NCBI GenBank assembly: GCA_034440635.1
Contig: JAOTON010001478.1
Coordinates: 1,984,001-2,048,000, forward strand
Direction: 5' to 3'
Origin: Lepas anatifera
Taxonomy: Eukaryota; Arthropoda; Thecostraca; Lepadidae
Length of the DNA stretch: 64,000 bases
Part shown: piece after piece, positions 47,234 through 57,914 of the stretch
Layout: the number at the start of each line of letters is the position of its first letter
Position numbering within the stretch: the first letter of the stretch is position 1
Translations under genes and position numbers: made by a program
Notes under the pieces: generated by a model
Told to the model about the DNA's origin: nothing
The model's input: only the letters and a program-made list of their open reading frames with translations
The model's database searches: none

Positions 47234-50075
47234 TCAGTCTGGAACGTCATATCTTAGGAGCACCCAATGGTCATCAAGTCTCGCCTTGAAATGATTCAGA
47301 GTAGGAGCATCTACAACGGAACTTGGCAGGGAATTCCAGTCGTTCACTATACGAACACCAAATGAAGCTCTCCGAGTTCTACTCGCAGCTCGAGGCTTCT
47401 GCAACTTCCATCGATGCCCACGAGTGCGAGCAGAGGTGTCCAGATGGAAGAACTGATTTGGGTCCTGATCAATAGTTCCGTGCAGAAGTTGGTAAACCCG
47501 TACCATATCACCACGGCGTCTCCTGAAGTACAAGGATGGCAACTCGAGCTTCCTTAACCTCTCTGTGTACGGGAGACCTCTGAGGGAGCTAACCATACGG
47601 GTAGCACGACGCTGAACCTTTTCGACGGTCTTCTCATCGGCTCGGTTGAAGGGTCCCCAAGAAGCATTCCCATATTCAAGCAAAGGGCGGACAAGTGTCT
47701 TGTACAACAGGGGTAAGGTGACATTGTCAATGTGGGCAAACGAGCGTCGAATTACTGCAAGAACTCTGGTCGCTTTGGAAGCAGCTGCCGCAGCCTGTTC
47801 TCTGAATTTGAGTTCCGTGTCTACCAGCACACCCAAGTCCCTCTCCAAACTTGACTTCTTCAACAGTGACCCATGCATAGTATAATTGTGATGTTTGTTG
47901 TGTGCACCAATGTGGAGTACGACACACTTATTCACATTGAAAGGTAGTTGCCAATCCACAGACCACTTAAGGACCCTGTCAATGTCAGCTTGAAGAGCAT
48001 TTACACTGATGGTGTTACTGGCACTACTATATATCTTGGTGTCATCAGCAAATATTTTAACATGGGACTGAACTATATCTGGTAAGTCATTAATGAACAC
48101 CAGGAATAGCACTGGCCCCAGCACGGACCCCTGAGGGACGCCGCTTTCAACCGCGGCCCATGAAGAGACAGTGCCTTCTACTGAGACTTGCTGAGCACGA
48201 CCAGTGAGGAAGGCTTGTATCAGTCGCAATACCTTTCCACGAACCCCATATGCTTCTAATTTATTCAAGAGTCGCTGATGAGGAACGCTATCGAACGCCT
48301 TCTGAAAGTCTAAATACACCGCATCGACTGAGTGTTTCATTTCCAGGTAGCAGGTCCAATCTTCCAAAGTCTCAAGAAGTTGAGTATCGCAAGAGCGCTT
48401 TGGGCGGAATCCGTGTTGGGATTTGGATAGCAACAAGTGTGTGTCAAGGTGCAGAAGGATGTGGTCCTTCAAAATCGATTCTAACACCTTACAACAGACT
48501 GACGTGAGGCTAACTGGCCTGTAATTGGTAGGGTCTTGCTTGCTTCCTTTCTTGTGGATTGGGACAATTGTACCCAGCTTCCACTCCCTAGGGATAATAC
48601 CCTCATCAAGACATTTGCGGAACAGAATGGACAGGGGGACGCACAAGGAGTTGGCCGCATCATGGAGCACCCTAGGGTGAACAAGATCTGGACCTGGCGA
48701 GCTGGAAGTTTTGAGTCGAGTAAGCTTGGAGTGGACGGTCTGTATAGAAATAGGAATATCATTTAGGAATGGACCATTGCAGTGATCCTCAAATGCTGGG
48801 ATGGTCGTTGTGTCCTCCACTGTGAATACACTAGAAAAGAATGTGTTGAGAAGAGTCGCCTTTTCAAAGTTGTCAGACACTATTGAGCCATTAGGTTTAA
48901 TGAGATCCTCGATCCTTGGTTTCGTCTTGAGTCTTGAACCTGTGTAGCTCCAAAAAGCCTTCGGGTTTGTTTTAAGATTCGCTGCTAGGTTGTACTCATA
49001 ATTTCTGTGTAGACGGCGGGTCAGTGACCTAAGCTCGCTTTGGCAGTTTGTGAATCTTGCAAGATCGATTATGTCTCTTGTGTGACAGTAGGTTCTGAAT
49101 AATTCTTTTTCTTTTGCTTTAGACTCAGGGCTTCACTTGTCATGTATATATTTCTCCTGTTTTTCCTTATTCTTCTCCTGGGAATGCATGTGTCAGTTAC
49201 TTGGTTGACATGGTTCATGAAGAAGGTGTATGCATCTTCCATTGCCAACCGATTCATGTGACTCCAGTTTATTTCAGTTATCGTCCTGTTGAATAGACCA
49301 AAATCGGCTCTTGAAAAATTCATCTTTGTGGCTCGGTTGTCTTGGACAGCTGTGTAACATTCAAGACTGAAGAGAAGAATAAGATGATCGCTTTTTGCTA
49401 TTCCTGGGAGATGCTGAAGATTCGTGACCATGCCCTGTTCATTGGTGAATATGAGGTCAAGAATATTTTCAGTTTGACCTTCCCGAAATCTTGTAGGTTT
49501 ATGGACGTGCTGGAATAAAAGAAGTCGTGCATTACATCAATCAACTGGTGAGAAGGATGTCCTGTGCGTGCAGTTGAGAAATCTCCAAACCAGTCTATCT
49601 CTGGGAAATTAAAGTCACCAATGATGAGCAAGTGACTTGCTTGCTGAGAAACCGCTGCTTTTACAAGGTTGGAGAAGTCTTCCATATTTTGGTGACCATC
49701 CCCTGAAGGGCTACGATAAATACCACCAATGAGGAGGCTATCTTGTTTGTGGAGGCGAATCCGAACAAAGAGGTTCTCCCTGAATCCAGCTTCCGGAAAT
49801 GAGACAAGTGCTGATTTGAGAGTATACCTAACATAAATTGATATCCCACGCTCTCCACTTGGACCCAGATTAGAACAATCAGGATTGAAGCTAGTGTATA
49901 GGTAATAGTTGGGAATATTGAGGAGAGCTAAGTGGATAGGTAAGCGTTGAGCCTTAGGGATCACTTCAGTAAGGATGATTAGGTCTGGTTCCTCACCTGC
50001 TATCAATGTGCATAGGTCCTCCCGCTTGTTAGGAAATTGATCACAATTTGTGTAGAATACTTGTAGAGCCTTCAC
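47234..50075 (-). pseudogene. CR1 ORF2: endonuclease-reverse transcriptase, frameshifted
   Basis: ORF2 encodes an apurinic-type endonuclease that nicks target DNA and an RT that primes from the nick. The endonuclease part (50075 to about 49510) shows TNCDQFPNK, DLIILTE, GGIYRSPSGD and IIGDFNFPEIDW. A one-base shift near 49510-49520 moves reading to the frame open to 49069, and a second near 49105-49120 moves it to the RT frame. The RT frame is open to 47234 with PGPD, HGFRPKRS, the motif A Asp in YLDFQKAFD, SGVPQGSVLGP and FADD, then the C-terminal RRATRMV and RRASFGVRIVN blocks. Catalytic residues are all present; only the two shifts disable it. The first Met is not fixed. Confidence 0.92.
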
Positions 50076-50093
50076 ATTGTGGTCTGATAGTAG

Positions 50094-51956
50094 TCAATGG
50101 AGATGAGATTGGGATGGTGCATTGGTGACCGTGGAAGTGCAAGGCCTGTTTGCTTCCATGTCTTGCTGAAGCTGTGGCAAGTGTCTATCCTCAGCAGCTG
50201 CATCCACCCTTTGGGTCGGTTCCCCTACAGCTGTAGGAGTTGGTGTGGCTACAGACCTGCTAGTAGACATGGCAGAAGTCAGGGCTGGGAAATGACGCAC
50301 AGAAGAAACATCAGATGATTGGCCAGTTTTCACAATCCTTCCACGTCTTATACAGAGGTTAGATTCACCAGCTTCCCTGCGCTTCCAAAGCTCTTCACGG
50401 AGCATCTTTTGCTGTTGGCGCTCCTTGTAGGTGAGGTCTGGTGTTATGAAGACCCGACGCCACCCCTCACATGTCCTCAATTGTGAGGCCGTCCTCAAGA
50501 CATCATACTTCACATCTTCATTCTCAAGCGTGATGATAAGGAGCCGGTCCTTGTTTGGGATGAATTTTCCTGCACGAAAAGATTTTGTAGGTCTGACATT
50601 CATGTGCAGTGTTTCCTTGATCATGGATGAAAAAAGCGACATGTCAGCTTGGGATCTCTCAACTACAGTGGATCCCTCTTGTTCCGGAAAGTTATGTATG
50701 ACCAGGTTGCGTGCACGTTTGTTTTTGTCCAGGAAGTCATCAAATACTTTGGACACTGTCTGAGCTTCTTTGATGTTGATTGAGGACTTGCTGTTTGACC
50801 CAGGCATGGCAGAAAGCTTGTCCTTTACTTCCCCAATCATCTTGTCACATGACTTTTTCACTGCATCGGAGTACAGAAACTTTTGATTTTGACTCTCGGT
50901 GAGGACTCTCTTCATCATGTTGGACTGATCAACAGCAAGAGCCTCTTGCTCCCTCACTGAACGAGTGAGAAGCTGAATGTTATCTTGAATTTTGGCCATC
51001 TTTTTCACCTGTTCCTCCACAGAAGCAGAAAGCTTGGTCACGGAGATGTCAAGCTGCCTAATGTGATTCTCTTGATGTGAGATGAGGGGTAATGAACTAG
51101 GAACCAGAACAACAGGAGATGTTTGTGCGCATGCATCCAAATGTTCAGAACCGAATCCGCCATGCACCCCAGACACTCTGTTCCTGGGAGAAACGTGAGC
51201 AGAGTGCAGCTCCATTGAGCACTCCGCCTGAACACCAATGCTACTGAAAGACGGTGGCTGGTGAGCACTCTGGTAGATAGCCTTACATAATGTGCAGACA
51301 AATGCTATCACAGGATGCTTATTCAAGGCATTGTAAGCTGGTTTGGAAACTGACTGGCAATAGGTGTGATACCAATAATGACAAATATCGCACTCAACCC
51401 CCATTTGACCCTCCCGCACTTCTAGACCGCAGGTGGCCTTCCCAGGCCCACCTTTGCAAACTGAGGTCGGTGTGTTGGAGTTCAGCTCGTTGCTGTTAGA
51501 GCGTGACAGGGAAGGGGAGAGTGAGAGTTCCGCATCAAGTGGCAGTGACTTGATAACCGTCGTTACTAGTCCAGTTTGAGAGGCCGGGGCAGAAGGTACC
51601 CCAGTCGTTCCTACCCCCACATCATCACTAGATGAGCTTCCCCCACAGACATCAAGTCTAAGACCTTTCACATTTGAGGTGCACCTTTTCCCTCCCCCTT
51701 TGGTTTTATCCTCTTTACCTGCTGTGTATTCCACTCGCGCCTGATCACTCTTATCGCCACACTTCTCCACTGCACTGACCCCAGCTTCGGCACCACCACT
51801 ACATTGCAAAGTGCCAGATTGTGTGGTCTCTGAAGTCACACGCCGTGCAACGTTTGTGACATCGCGAATATCTGGAGAATGGCTCCTCGAATCTGACGTT
51901 ACTACTGACGAAGAACTTTTCCGCGTCTGTATCGGGGAATGGAGTATCGTAGGCAT
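50094..51956 (-). CDS. CR1 ORF1 protein, PHD-type finger, RNA-binding
   Basis: The intact 620-codon frame starts at ATG 51956. LINE ORF1 proteins bind element RNA and act as chaperones. Residues 1-160 are Ser/Thr-rich and disordered-looking. Residues 167-224 form a C4HC3 PHD-like finger (Cys167, 176, 189, 192, His197, Cys200, 221, 224) with CDICHYWYHTYC; the first Cys pair is unusually far apart. Residues from about 300 to 360 look coiled-coil. Then comes an RRM-like module with RARNLVIHNFPEQE and DRLLIITLENEDVKYDVLR, followed by a basic YKERQQQKMLREELWKRRE segment. ORF2 follows after 18 bp. I infer bicistronic translation as in other CR1 elements. Confidence 0.9.
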   Translation of the reverse strand: MPTILHSPIQTRKSSSSVVTSDSRSHSPDIRDVTNVARRVTSETTQSGTLQCSGGAEAGVSAVEKCGDKSDQARVEYTAGKEDKTKGGGKRCTSNVKGLRLDVCGGSSSSDDVGVGTTGVPSAPASQTGLVTTVIKSLPLDAELSLSPSLSRSNSNELNSNTPTSVCKGGPGKATCGLEVREGQMGVECDICHYWYHTYCQSVSKPAYNALNKHPVIAFVCTLCKAIYQSAHQPPSFSSIGVQAECSMELHSAHVSPRNRVSGVHGGFGSEHLDACAQTSPVVLVPSSLPLISHQENHIRQLDISVTKLSASVEEQVKKMAKIQDNIQLLTRSVREQEALAVDQSNMMKRVLTESQNQKFLYSDAVKKSCDKMIGEVKDKLSAMPGSNSKSSINIKEAQTVSKVFDDFLDKNKRARNLVIHNFPEQEGSTVVERSQADMSLFSSMIKETLHMNVRPTKSFRAGKFIPNKDRLLIITLENEDVKYDVLRTASQLRTCEGWRRVFITPDLTYKERQQQKMLREELWKRREAGESNLCIRRGRIVKTGQSSDVSSVRHFPALTSAMSTSRSVATPTPTAVGEPTQRVDAAAEDRHLPQLQQDMEANRPCTSTVTNAPSQSHLH

Positions 51957-52405
51957 ATCAAATATAGGATCATATACCTAGTGCTTATACCTAAGTTTGT
52001 AACCACATATGCCTAGGTTTCAACGCCAAAACAAGTGGCTAGACGTCAGCAAAGTACCGTCGTCAGTCCTCGGTCAATCGTTGTTTACAGTCTGTCAGGA
52101 GCTCGTGAGCGCACGTCCGCCCCTCCGAAATCCCAAAGACGATCTCCAAAATATTTTACGGCGCAATTTCTCAAAAATTTTACGGCGCAATTTTAACTAC
52201 TGATTGTTGTTTCTTCTCGTTATTTTTTCTTCTTCCCTCGGCGATTACCCGGACTGACTGCTGCCCCAAGTACTAGTTCCTGCCCCAAGAACTCCCCTCT
52301 GCCCCAAGATCGACCAAAAGCTGCCCCAAATCGGTAGGTCTGCCCCGAGGCTGCCCCAACGAGATCTCGTCGAAATCTGCCACGTTCTGCAGACTGGCGA
52401 AACGA

Positions 52406-53397
52406 GACCACAGCTATAACAGTGGGCCAAAATGAATAGTTATCAATTAAGCATACAATTTGCTTTTTGGCAACTTCATGAACCTAATTAATGCAGAACA
52501 GAAACATTAAATGCATTGCCCATACTTGATAGGATTAGTGTTTGACTAACTCACTACACTCACTACACAAAACCTCAATAAGCATTGGTGGCCAGCAAAG
52601 ATGGATGGCAAAAATTCAAGTTGTTTCATTAACTTTTCACGCATAGATTTTTTACCTCTAAGAAAATCTCAATTGACGACATCAAAGGCTCAAAATATTC
52701 TACGTGCAGATTACCGACGATATGTTGATCCACGAGACCGGAGAGGCGACAATCTCCTCGTCCGAAAAACCACCCAAAGCTTTCTTCATGCCTCAAAGGA
52801 GGCTCTTCTGGATCGCGCTACCCGTATCTTTTTATTGTATCATTTTAGCTGCAATGCAATCATGCAATAACGAACAATTATTAATTATAATCTTTAGGGT
52901 ATTCGGGCCTGACCGCAGCGCTAATTAGTGTTATAGAATTTATATTCATATCTTCGAGTTTGCCGCGGTTTTTGAAATTGTGAATATCGATAGTTCATGG
53001 GTAGCCATGATGACATCACATTGATGTAAGATAAGCCCACGTGACCAGATCCTATAAGGACTGGGCTTCTGATTGGTTGATGGTATTTCTTTAAAGTCCT
53101 ATATTTCTCTTTCAAAAGCGTTTTGGAAATATATTTTTATAGAATAATTTTAGATGTTATAGGTTTTAGCTACTGAGCTGCTTTAAAAGAAATGTTTGAC
53201 ATTTTTTCATATATAAATTGATAGCTATAGCCGGATCTACGTCACTTTATCGTTACCATAAGGACTCGGTAAAGTCGTCTATAAATGTTGACTTTGAGGC
53301 CGATTTTCAGGCATTTTGAGCCTGAATTTGCAAAAATGAGAATATGACTTCTGAAACAACTTTTTGTAACCTTTTGATCTAGCCAATAAAAATTTTT
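52406..53397. other. No gene recognised
   Basis: This AT-rich stretch is right of hAT-E. I see no exon. It probably includes the body of the TTAA-flanked element that ends at 53411. Confidence 0.35.
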
Positions 53398-53415
53398 GCG
53401 ACAATGTCCCTTTAA
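53398..53415 (-). mobile_element. End of TTAA-AGGGACATTGTCGC element
   Basis: GCGACAATGTCCCT followed by TTAA (53412-53415) is the complement of the end at 25625-25642. The opposite terminus was not found to the left, so only this end is called. Confidence 0.5.
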
Positions 53416-53454
53416 AAGAGATAAAACTCTACTTGCTTTGGCCAATTGTGGTCT

Positions 53455-53815
53455 ATTTTCTTGAAAAAAGACACTGTTTTCCTATTTTGTTCATGTTACC
53501 CCAAAAAAGTTTATTAGATCCGCCTCTGGCCAGTGATACCACAATTCGGAACTTCTTAGCTCTCTAAAACGATGAAGAAGTGGTTTTACATCAATTTGTA
53601 TGAGGGAAATATGTTTTCCTCTGTCATAAGCTTTCGAATGAACCCATTTTCGAGCCAATTCAACGATTTTCGATTTTCACTAGTTTTGGGGGGCGGGGGC
53701 CAAACCTCAAAGGATCGAATCCAAATTTTGCATGCTCATTATTAACTCAAAGGAGAATGCGGTGTCAACCGGCAAGCTTGCACAGACGAAAAAGTGGTAT
53801 TTTGGGACACTTTTT
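53455..53815 (+). repeat. Dispersed repeat R6, copy 2
   Basis: This is the same-orientation homologue of 24850-25210, sharing AGATCCGCCTCTGGCCAGTG, AAGAAGTGGTTTTACATCAA, CATGCTCATTATTAACTC and CAAGCTTGCACAGACGAAAA. In both places a TTAA-AGGGACATTGTCGC terminus lies nearby: 40 bp to the left here, about 420 bp to the right there. Confidence 0.75.
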
Positions 53816-54630
53816 CACAATGATAGGGCAGGATGCTCAGTAGAAATACCTATACCTACATGTATCCGTGCACATGAATATACGTATATCCATCTGCCGG
53901 AGAATTTTTTTTGCCCTTGTCCTAGCCGGAGGCGTGCTGAACCCCCTGCTTATTCCGACGTCACCAGAAAACGGCGGTGCAAAGCGCACCGTAATTGGTG
54001 GACATGAGCAGCTGCGTAGATACGCCGCAGCTGCAATAGTCGGGCGGCACGGGCAGCTGGTAGCAGCAGACACTGGGGCGTGTCTGTGAAACATTCAAGT
54101 GTCCGATCTTCGGCTCCCCTGGGTATGCGCAGTGCTCGCTCAGCAAAACGATAATTCCATGACAGCGGATGATTACCCCCCCCCCAATCCCCCCGTCAGA
54201 TAGTTTTGGTTACTGACGTCATATGTGAGCAGCCCCCACCGAAATCTTGTTAGCGACGGCCACCCTGGAAATTGGGAGACTAAGATTGAGAAAAACTTCT
54301 CCCGAACTGAAAAGTAGAAGGAAGACTAAATGGATCATTTTTGCGTCAGCTTGCTTACACACTGTGGTGTATGCAATCTTTGGCTCCGACCGGATGTTGA
54401 ATCTGTTCTTCCTGCAAGCAAAGTATGGGACAATGTGAGCTGTTTTTTGAGCAGTTTTGCCCTAATACAGTAGCTAATTGTGCAGTACATGCCCGCCGCG
54501 GGTTTGTCTCAAACCTGTCATTCGACCGACCACAATCTCTTCGCCTTCCCCCAATCAATCAATCCCCTTTGTATTACACACAGTCTCTCTAAGGGTCGAG
54601 CATTTATTGCACGGTAAACGACAGCGCCAG
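53816..54630. other. No gene recognised
   Basis: The composition is mixed, with a C-run at 54176-54205. I recognise no coding motif. Confidence 0.35.
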
Positions 54631-54639
54631 GCCGGACGC

Positions 54640-54862
54640 CTCACACTCGCACCCACCGGGGACCGACAGCAGCACCCAGCGCAGCCGAGACGGCACACTC
54701 GCACCCACCGGGCACCGACAGCAGAACCCAGCGCAGCCGAGACGGCACACTCGCACCCACCGGGGACCGACAGCAGCACCCAGCGCAGCCGAGACGGCAC
54801 ACTCGCACCCACCGGGCACCGACAGCAGCACCCAGCGCAGCCGAGACTGGCCGAGACGGCAT
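54640..54862 (+). repeat. 52-bp minisatellite, about four units
   Basis: The landmark CCACCGGG recurs at 54653, 54705, 54757 and 54809, exactly 52 bp apart. Each unit includes CACTCGCACCCACCGGG, ACCGACAGCAG and CCCAGCGCAGCCGAGACGGC. Since 52 is not a multiple of 3, long frames across it are not protein evidence. Confidence 0.95.
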
Positions 54863-54865
54863 GTA

Positions 54866-55760
54866 CGCCAGGCGGTCCAGTACTTTCGTCCGGGTACGAG
54901 AAAGAGTCCACGCCTCCGAGACTATATTCTAGTTGTAGATCATTGCTGAGATACGTCTGAGTCACAGGGGGTCATTTATTTAGAGTGTTAGCGCCAGAGG
55001 CAGCTGCAGTAAGTACATCCACTGAATTCGGCACCTGAAGACGGCGCCGCCGAGCGAAGGGCTGCTCCAGTCTGAGGGTCCAGTGAAGATCTGACATGTC
55101 TTTCATGGGGTTATCACTCACCAGGGCGCAGTCCGGCCAGCCACCCAAACACTCTGCAGATGGCCCTTTACCCCTTCACGGACAGGCCGAGCCCATGGTG
55201 CCGAGCAAGGTGTTGATGCGGCTGTCTGCACTGGGCCCTGGTCCTCAGAACCAAGTGATGGAAATCCGACACCAGCCCGGATAAGGCAGCAGTCCACCAA
55301 AGTCCGGAGACCAGTGAATTAATTCCGGCACTCCGCCGAGCCCGGAGTCAGAGGAGGGCGTGCGGTGTCTACCAGCGCCCACTACCGGGGTCCAAAGGCA
55401 AGCCGCACAACCAGCCGAAACAAACACAACCAAAGAAAGACGCTAGTAGTATACAAATTATGCTAGAAACGTACTACTCAACAATACACCCCTACCCCCC
55501 GGCCATATACGTCCAAGGTGGCTCTTGCTATATGATACCAGGTTTTGATTCGAATACGTCATGGGTTGCCAGATGCTAAAGCAACCTATCTAGGGCTGCT
55601 GAGAAATCGATACCAGAAACAAAGTCTAAGACGATATACATCACCGAATACAAAATTCCTAGCTGAATAACTTACACGACAAATGCGAAAAATGAGAACC
55701 AATTTGTAGCCAACTAGTTTGTCCTATTATGCACGTGTCCAAGCGTCAGGTAGCAGGTCG
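54866..55760. other. No gene recognised
   Basis: This is moderately GC-rich sequence between two minisatellites. I see no motif. It is downstream of the ACSL stop codon and could include distal 3' UTR, but no cleavage site can be assigned. Confidence 0.35.
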
Positions 55761-55761
55761 A

Positions 55762-56846
55762 TCTCATCCGACAAAAGTGAAACAGGCGGTCCGGTCTCAT
55801 CCGACAAAGGTGAAACGGGCGGTCCGGTCTCTTCCGACAAAGGTGAACCAGGTGGTCCAGTCTCATCCGACAAAGGTGAAACGGGCGGTCCGGTCTCATC
55901 CGACAAAGGTGAAACGGGCGGTCCGGTCTCATCCGACAAAGGTGAACCAGGTGGTCCAGTCTCATCCGACAAAGGTGAAGCAGGCGGTCCGGTCTCTTCC
56001 GACAAAGGTGAACCAGGTGGTCCAGTCTCATCCGACAAAGGTGAACCAGGTGGTCCAGTCTCATCCGACAAAGGTGAACCAGGTGGTCCAGTCTCATCCG
56101 ACAAAGGTGAAGCAGGCGGTCCGGTCTCTTCCGACAAAGGTGAACCAGGTGGTCCAGTCTCATCCGACAAAGGTGAAACGGGCGGTCTGGTCTCTTCCGA
56201 CAAAGGTGAACCAGGTGGTCCAGTCTCATCCGACAAAGGTGAACCAGGCGGTCCGGTCTCATCCGACAAAGGTGAACCAGGTGGTCCAGTCTCATCCGAC
56301 AAAGATGAACCAGGCGGTCCGGTCTCATCCGACAAAGGTGAACCAGGTGGTCCGGTCTCATCCGACAAAGGTGAAGCAGGCGGTCCGGTCTCATCCGACA
56401 AAGGTGAAACGGGCGGTCCGGTCTCATCCGACAAAGGTGAACCAGGTGGTCCAGTCTCATCCGACAAAGGTGAACCAGGTGGTCCAGTCTCATCCGACAA
56501 AGGTGAACCAGGCGGTCCGGTCTCTTCCGACAAAGGTGAACCAGGTGGTCCAGTCTCATCCGACAAAGGTGAAGCAGGCGGTCCGGTCTCTTCCGACAAA
56601 GGTGAACCAGGTGGTCCAGTCTCATCCGACAAAGGTGAAACGGGCGGTCTGGTCTCTTCCGACAAAGGTGAACCAGGTGGTCCAGTCTCATCCGACAAAG
56701 GTGAACCAGGCGGTCCGGTCTCATCCGACAAAGGTGAACCAGGTGGTCCAGTCTCATCCGACAAAGATGAACCAGGCGGTCCGGTCTCATCCGACAAAGG
56801 TGAAACGGGCGGTCCGGTCTCATCCGACAAAGGTGAAACGGGCGGT
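55762..56846 (+). repeat. 33-bp minisatellite, ~33 units, open in several frames
   Basis: There are about 33 head-to-tail units of 33 bp (GACAAAGGTGAACCAGG, TGGTCCAGTCTCATCC) with few variants. Since 33 is a multiple of 3 and no unit has a stop, at least two plus-strand and two minus-strand frames are open for over 1 kb. One reads as SSDKGE(P/T/A)GGPV. A rare variant, GGTCTGGTCTC, recurs at 56184 and 56646, exactly 462 bp or 14 units apart, within a shared order of neighbouring variants; this shows segmental duplication inside the array. I call it a repeat, not a gene: no splice, start or domain evidence supports coding. Confidence 0.92.
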
Positions 56847-57776
56847 TCGCCCCTGGAGCGGGTCGGCTAGCCGTCCGTCAACTTCTACCGGCGGTAAGTA
56901 CAGATATAACGCAGTCAACACCACCTCAGCCGTACAGGCGTCCCATCGGCACAATCTCATCGGCAGCGCTCTCGGAAGCCGAGTCGGCGTCCCCCTCGCG
57001 GAATTGGCGGCCCATTTGTCGGTTGGTGAGCTTGGCTGGCTCAGACTGGCAGCCGCGGGGGAGTGAGCCCAGGAGCTGCCCCAGTTGGCAGCTCTGGTGG
57101 ACTGGCGTCGCCGACATCAGTCTAGGACGCGGTCCAACTGCTCAGGAACCGGGACCGGGGCCACGACCGTCCATTCCGCAGGAGCGGCCCCCTCTGGTAA
57201 CGCAGATCACCAGCACTGTCTACCCGGGCGGGGCGGCGGCACACGTCCCCGCCCGGCGTTACTCGGCGATGTCTTCTTTGTGTTCAGCTGAGGGAGCGGC
57301 AGGTGCTTCCACTGGAGGGGGCTGTCTGCTGGCCCAGGCTCTGCTGGGCGGTAACACTCCGTGTCTGAGAGCGCCCGCTCCGGTTGAGCCCTACAGGGCG
57401 GCGTACACATCACAAGGCTAACACTTGCAAACCATGGGCTCCCTGGCCGCCCACACAAACTCCCAATGATGGTAACACACACGTGCACACACGCAGCACT
57501 TTTAGTACAAGTCACAACCAACGTGTGGGATCAGGAGCATGAGCGGACATTGCATATGCACTACCTCACCAAATAATTTATGCAACCACCAGCTAGGCCC
57601 ATACGCACTTTAATCTAATAATAACACCTTCCACCCGTACACACCCGACATTGTTCCTATATCACGTTCTAATCGGGCCAACACAACCCACCAAACAACA
57701 AACGATCGATCCGGCAATGCGACCGTCTGGTGGACGGCGTCCAAACTTAAGCTTGCAGACATGGCCGATAGATGTC
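56847..57776. other. GC-rich flank, probable 3' region of ACSL
   Basis: It lies downstream of the ACSL stop codon on the minus strand. No canonical minus-strand AATAAA is close: CATAAA lies near 57570, and AATAAA near 54975 and 54604. The 3' UTR end therefore cannot be set. Frames on both strands here lack motifs. Confidence 0.4.
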
Positions 57777-57914
57777 TCACACCAGCTTAGAGTACAGATC
57801 GTCGAGTTGTGGTTTGAAGTACTTTTTTATCTCGGGTCGCTTGGCCTTCAGCGTGGGTGTCAGCAGGTTGTTCTGGGTGCTGAACGGGTCGGGGTGCAGG
57901 TATACATCCTTCAC
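57777..57914 (-). CDS. Acsl: ACSL terminal exon with stop
   Basis: This exon of 138 bp encodes 45 residues plus TGA (57777-57779). It begins [12 protein letters not shown] after a CCTCAG acceptor. [10 protein letters not shown] contains the conserved lysine region that completes the active site in the adenylation state. The protein ends DDLYSKLV, like known ACSL C-termini. Confidence 0.95.
   Translation of the reverse strand: MKDVYLHPDPFSTQNNLLTPTLKAKRPEIKKYFKPQLDDLYSKLV

Larger units (their letters stand above)
47084..51990 (-). mobile_element. Near-complete CR1 LINE
   Basis: This minus-strand element has ORF1 (50094-51956), 18 bp of spacer, then ORF2 (47234-50075). Its 3' UTR has a GGCC-ATCAT-GGCC stem-loop (47108-47120) and ends at TAGGTA near 47084. 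The 5' limit is uncertain; TAGGTAT words lie just upstream of ORF1. Domain order (PHD-like finger and RNA-binding ORF1; APE endonuclease, RT and CR1 C-terminal domain in ORF2) is typical of the CR1 clade. ORF1 is intact but ORF2 has two frameshifts, so this copy is not autonomous. It is inserted in hAT-E. Confidence 0.92.
45443..52397. mobile_element. hAT-E: 7-kb composite hAT-like element carrying CR1
   Basis: Both ends read CCAGTCTGCAGAACGTGGCA inward (at least 20 bp identical), then share GACGAG and TTGGGGCAGCC. The TSD CGAAACGA is perfect at 45435-45442 and 52398-52405. TTGGGGCAG/CTGCCCCAA motifs cluster at both ends: about four at 45480-45540 and about six at 52260-52360. Subtracting the CR1 leaves roughly 2 kb with no transposase frame. 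The first 40 bp resemble MITE-1, including ACGAGATCTCGT, so the families are mobilised by related enzymes. Confidence 0.92.

Noticed and set aside
54478..54965. 160-codon frame over the 52-bp minisatellite
   Set aside because: The unit is not a multiple of three, and there is no conservation of frame or motif.
55729..57066. 445-codon plus-strand frame and other long frames over the 33-bp minisatellite
   Set aside because: A stop-free unit whose length is a multiple of three opens several frames automatically. There is no start context, splice or domain support.
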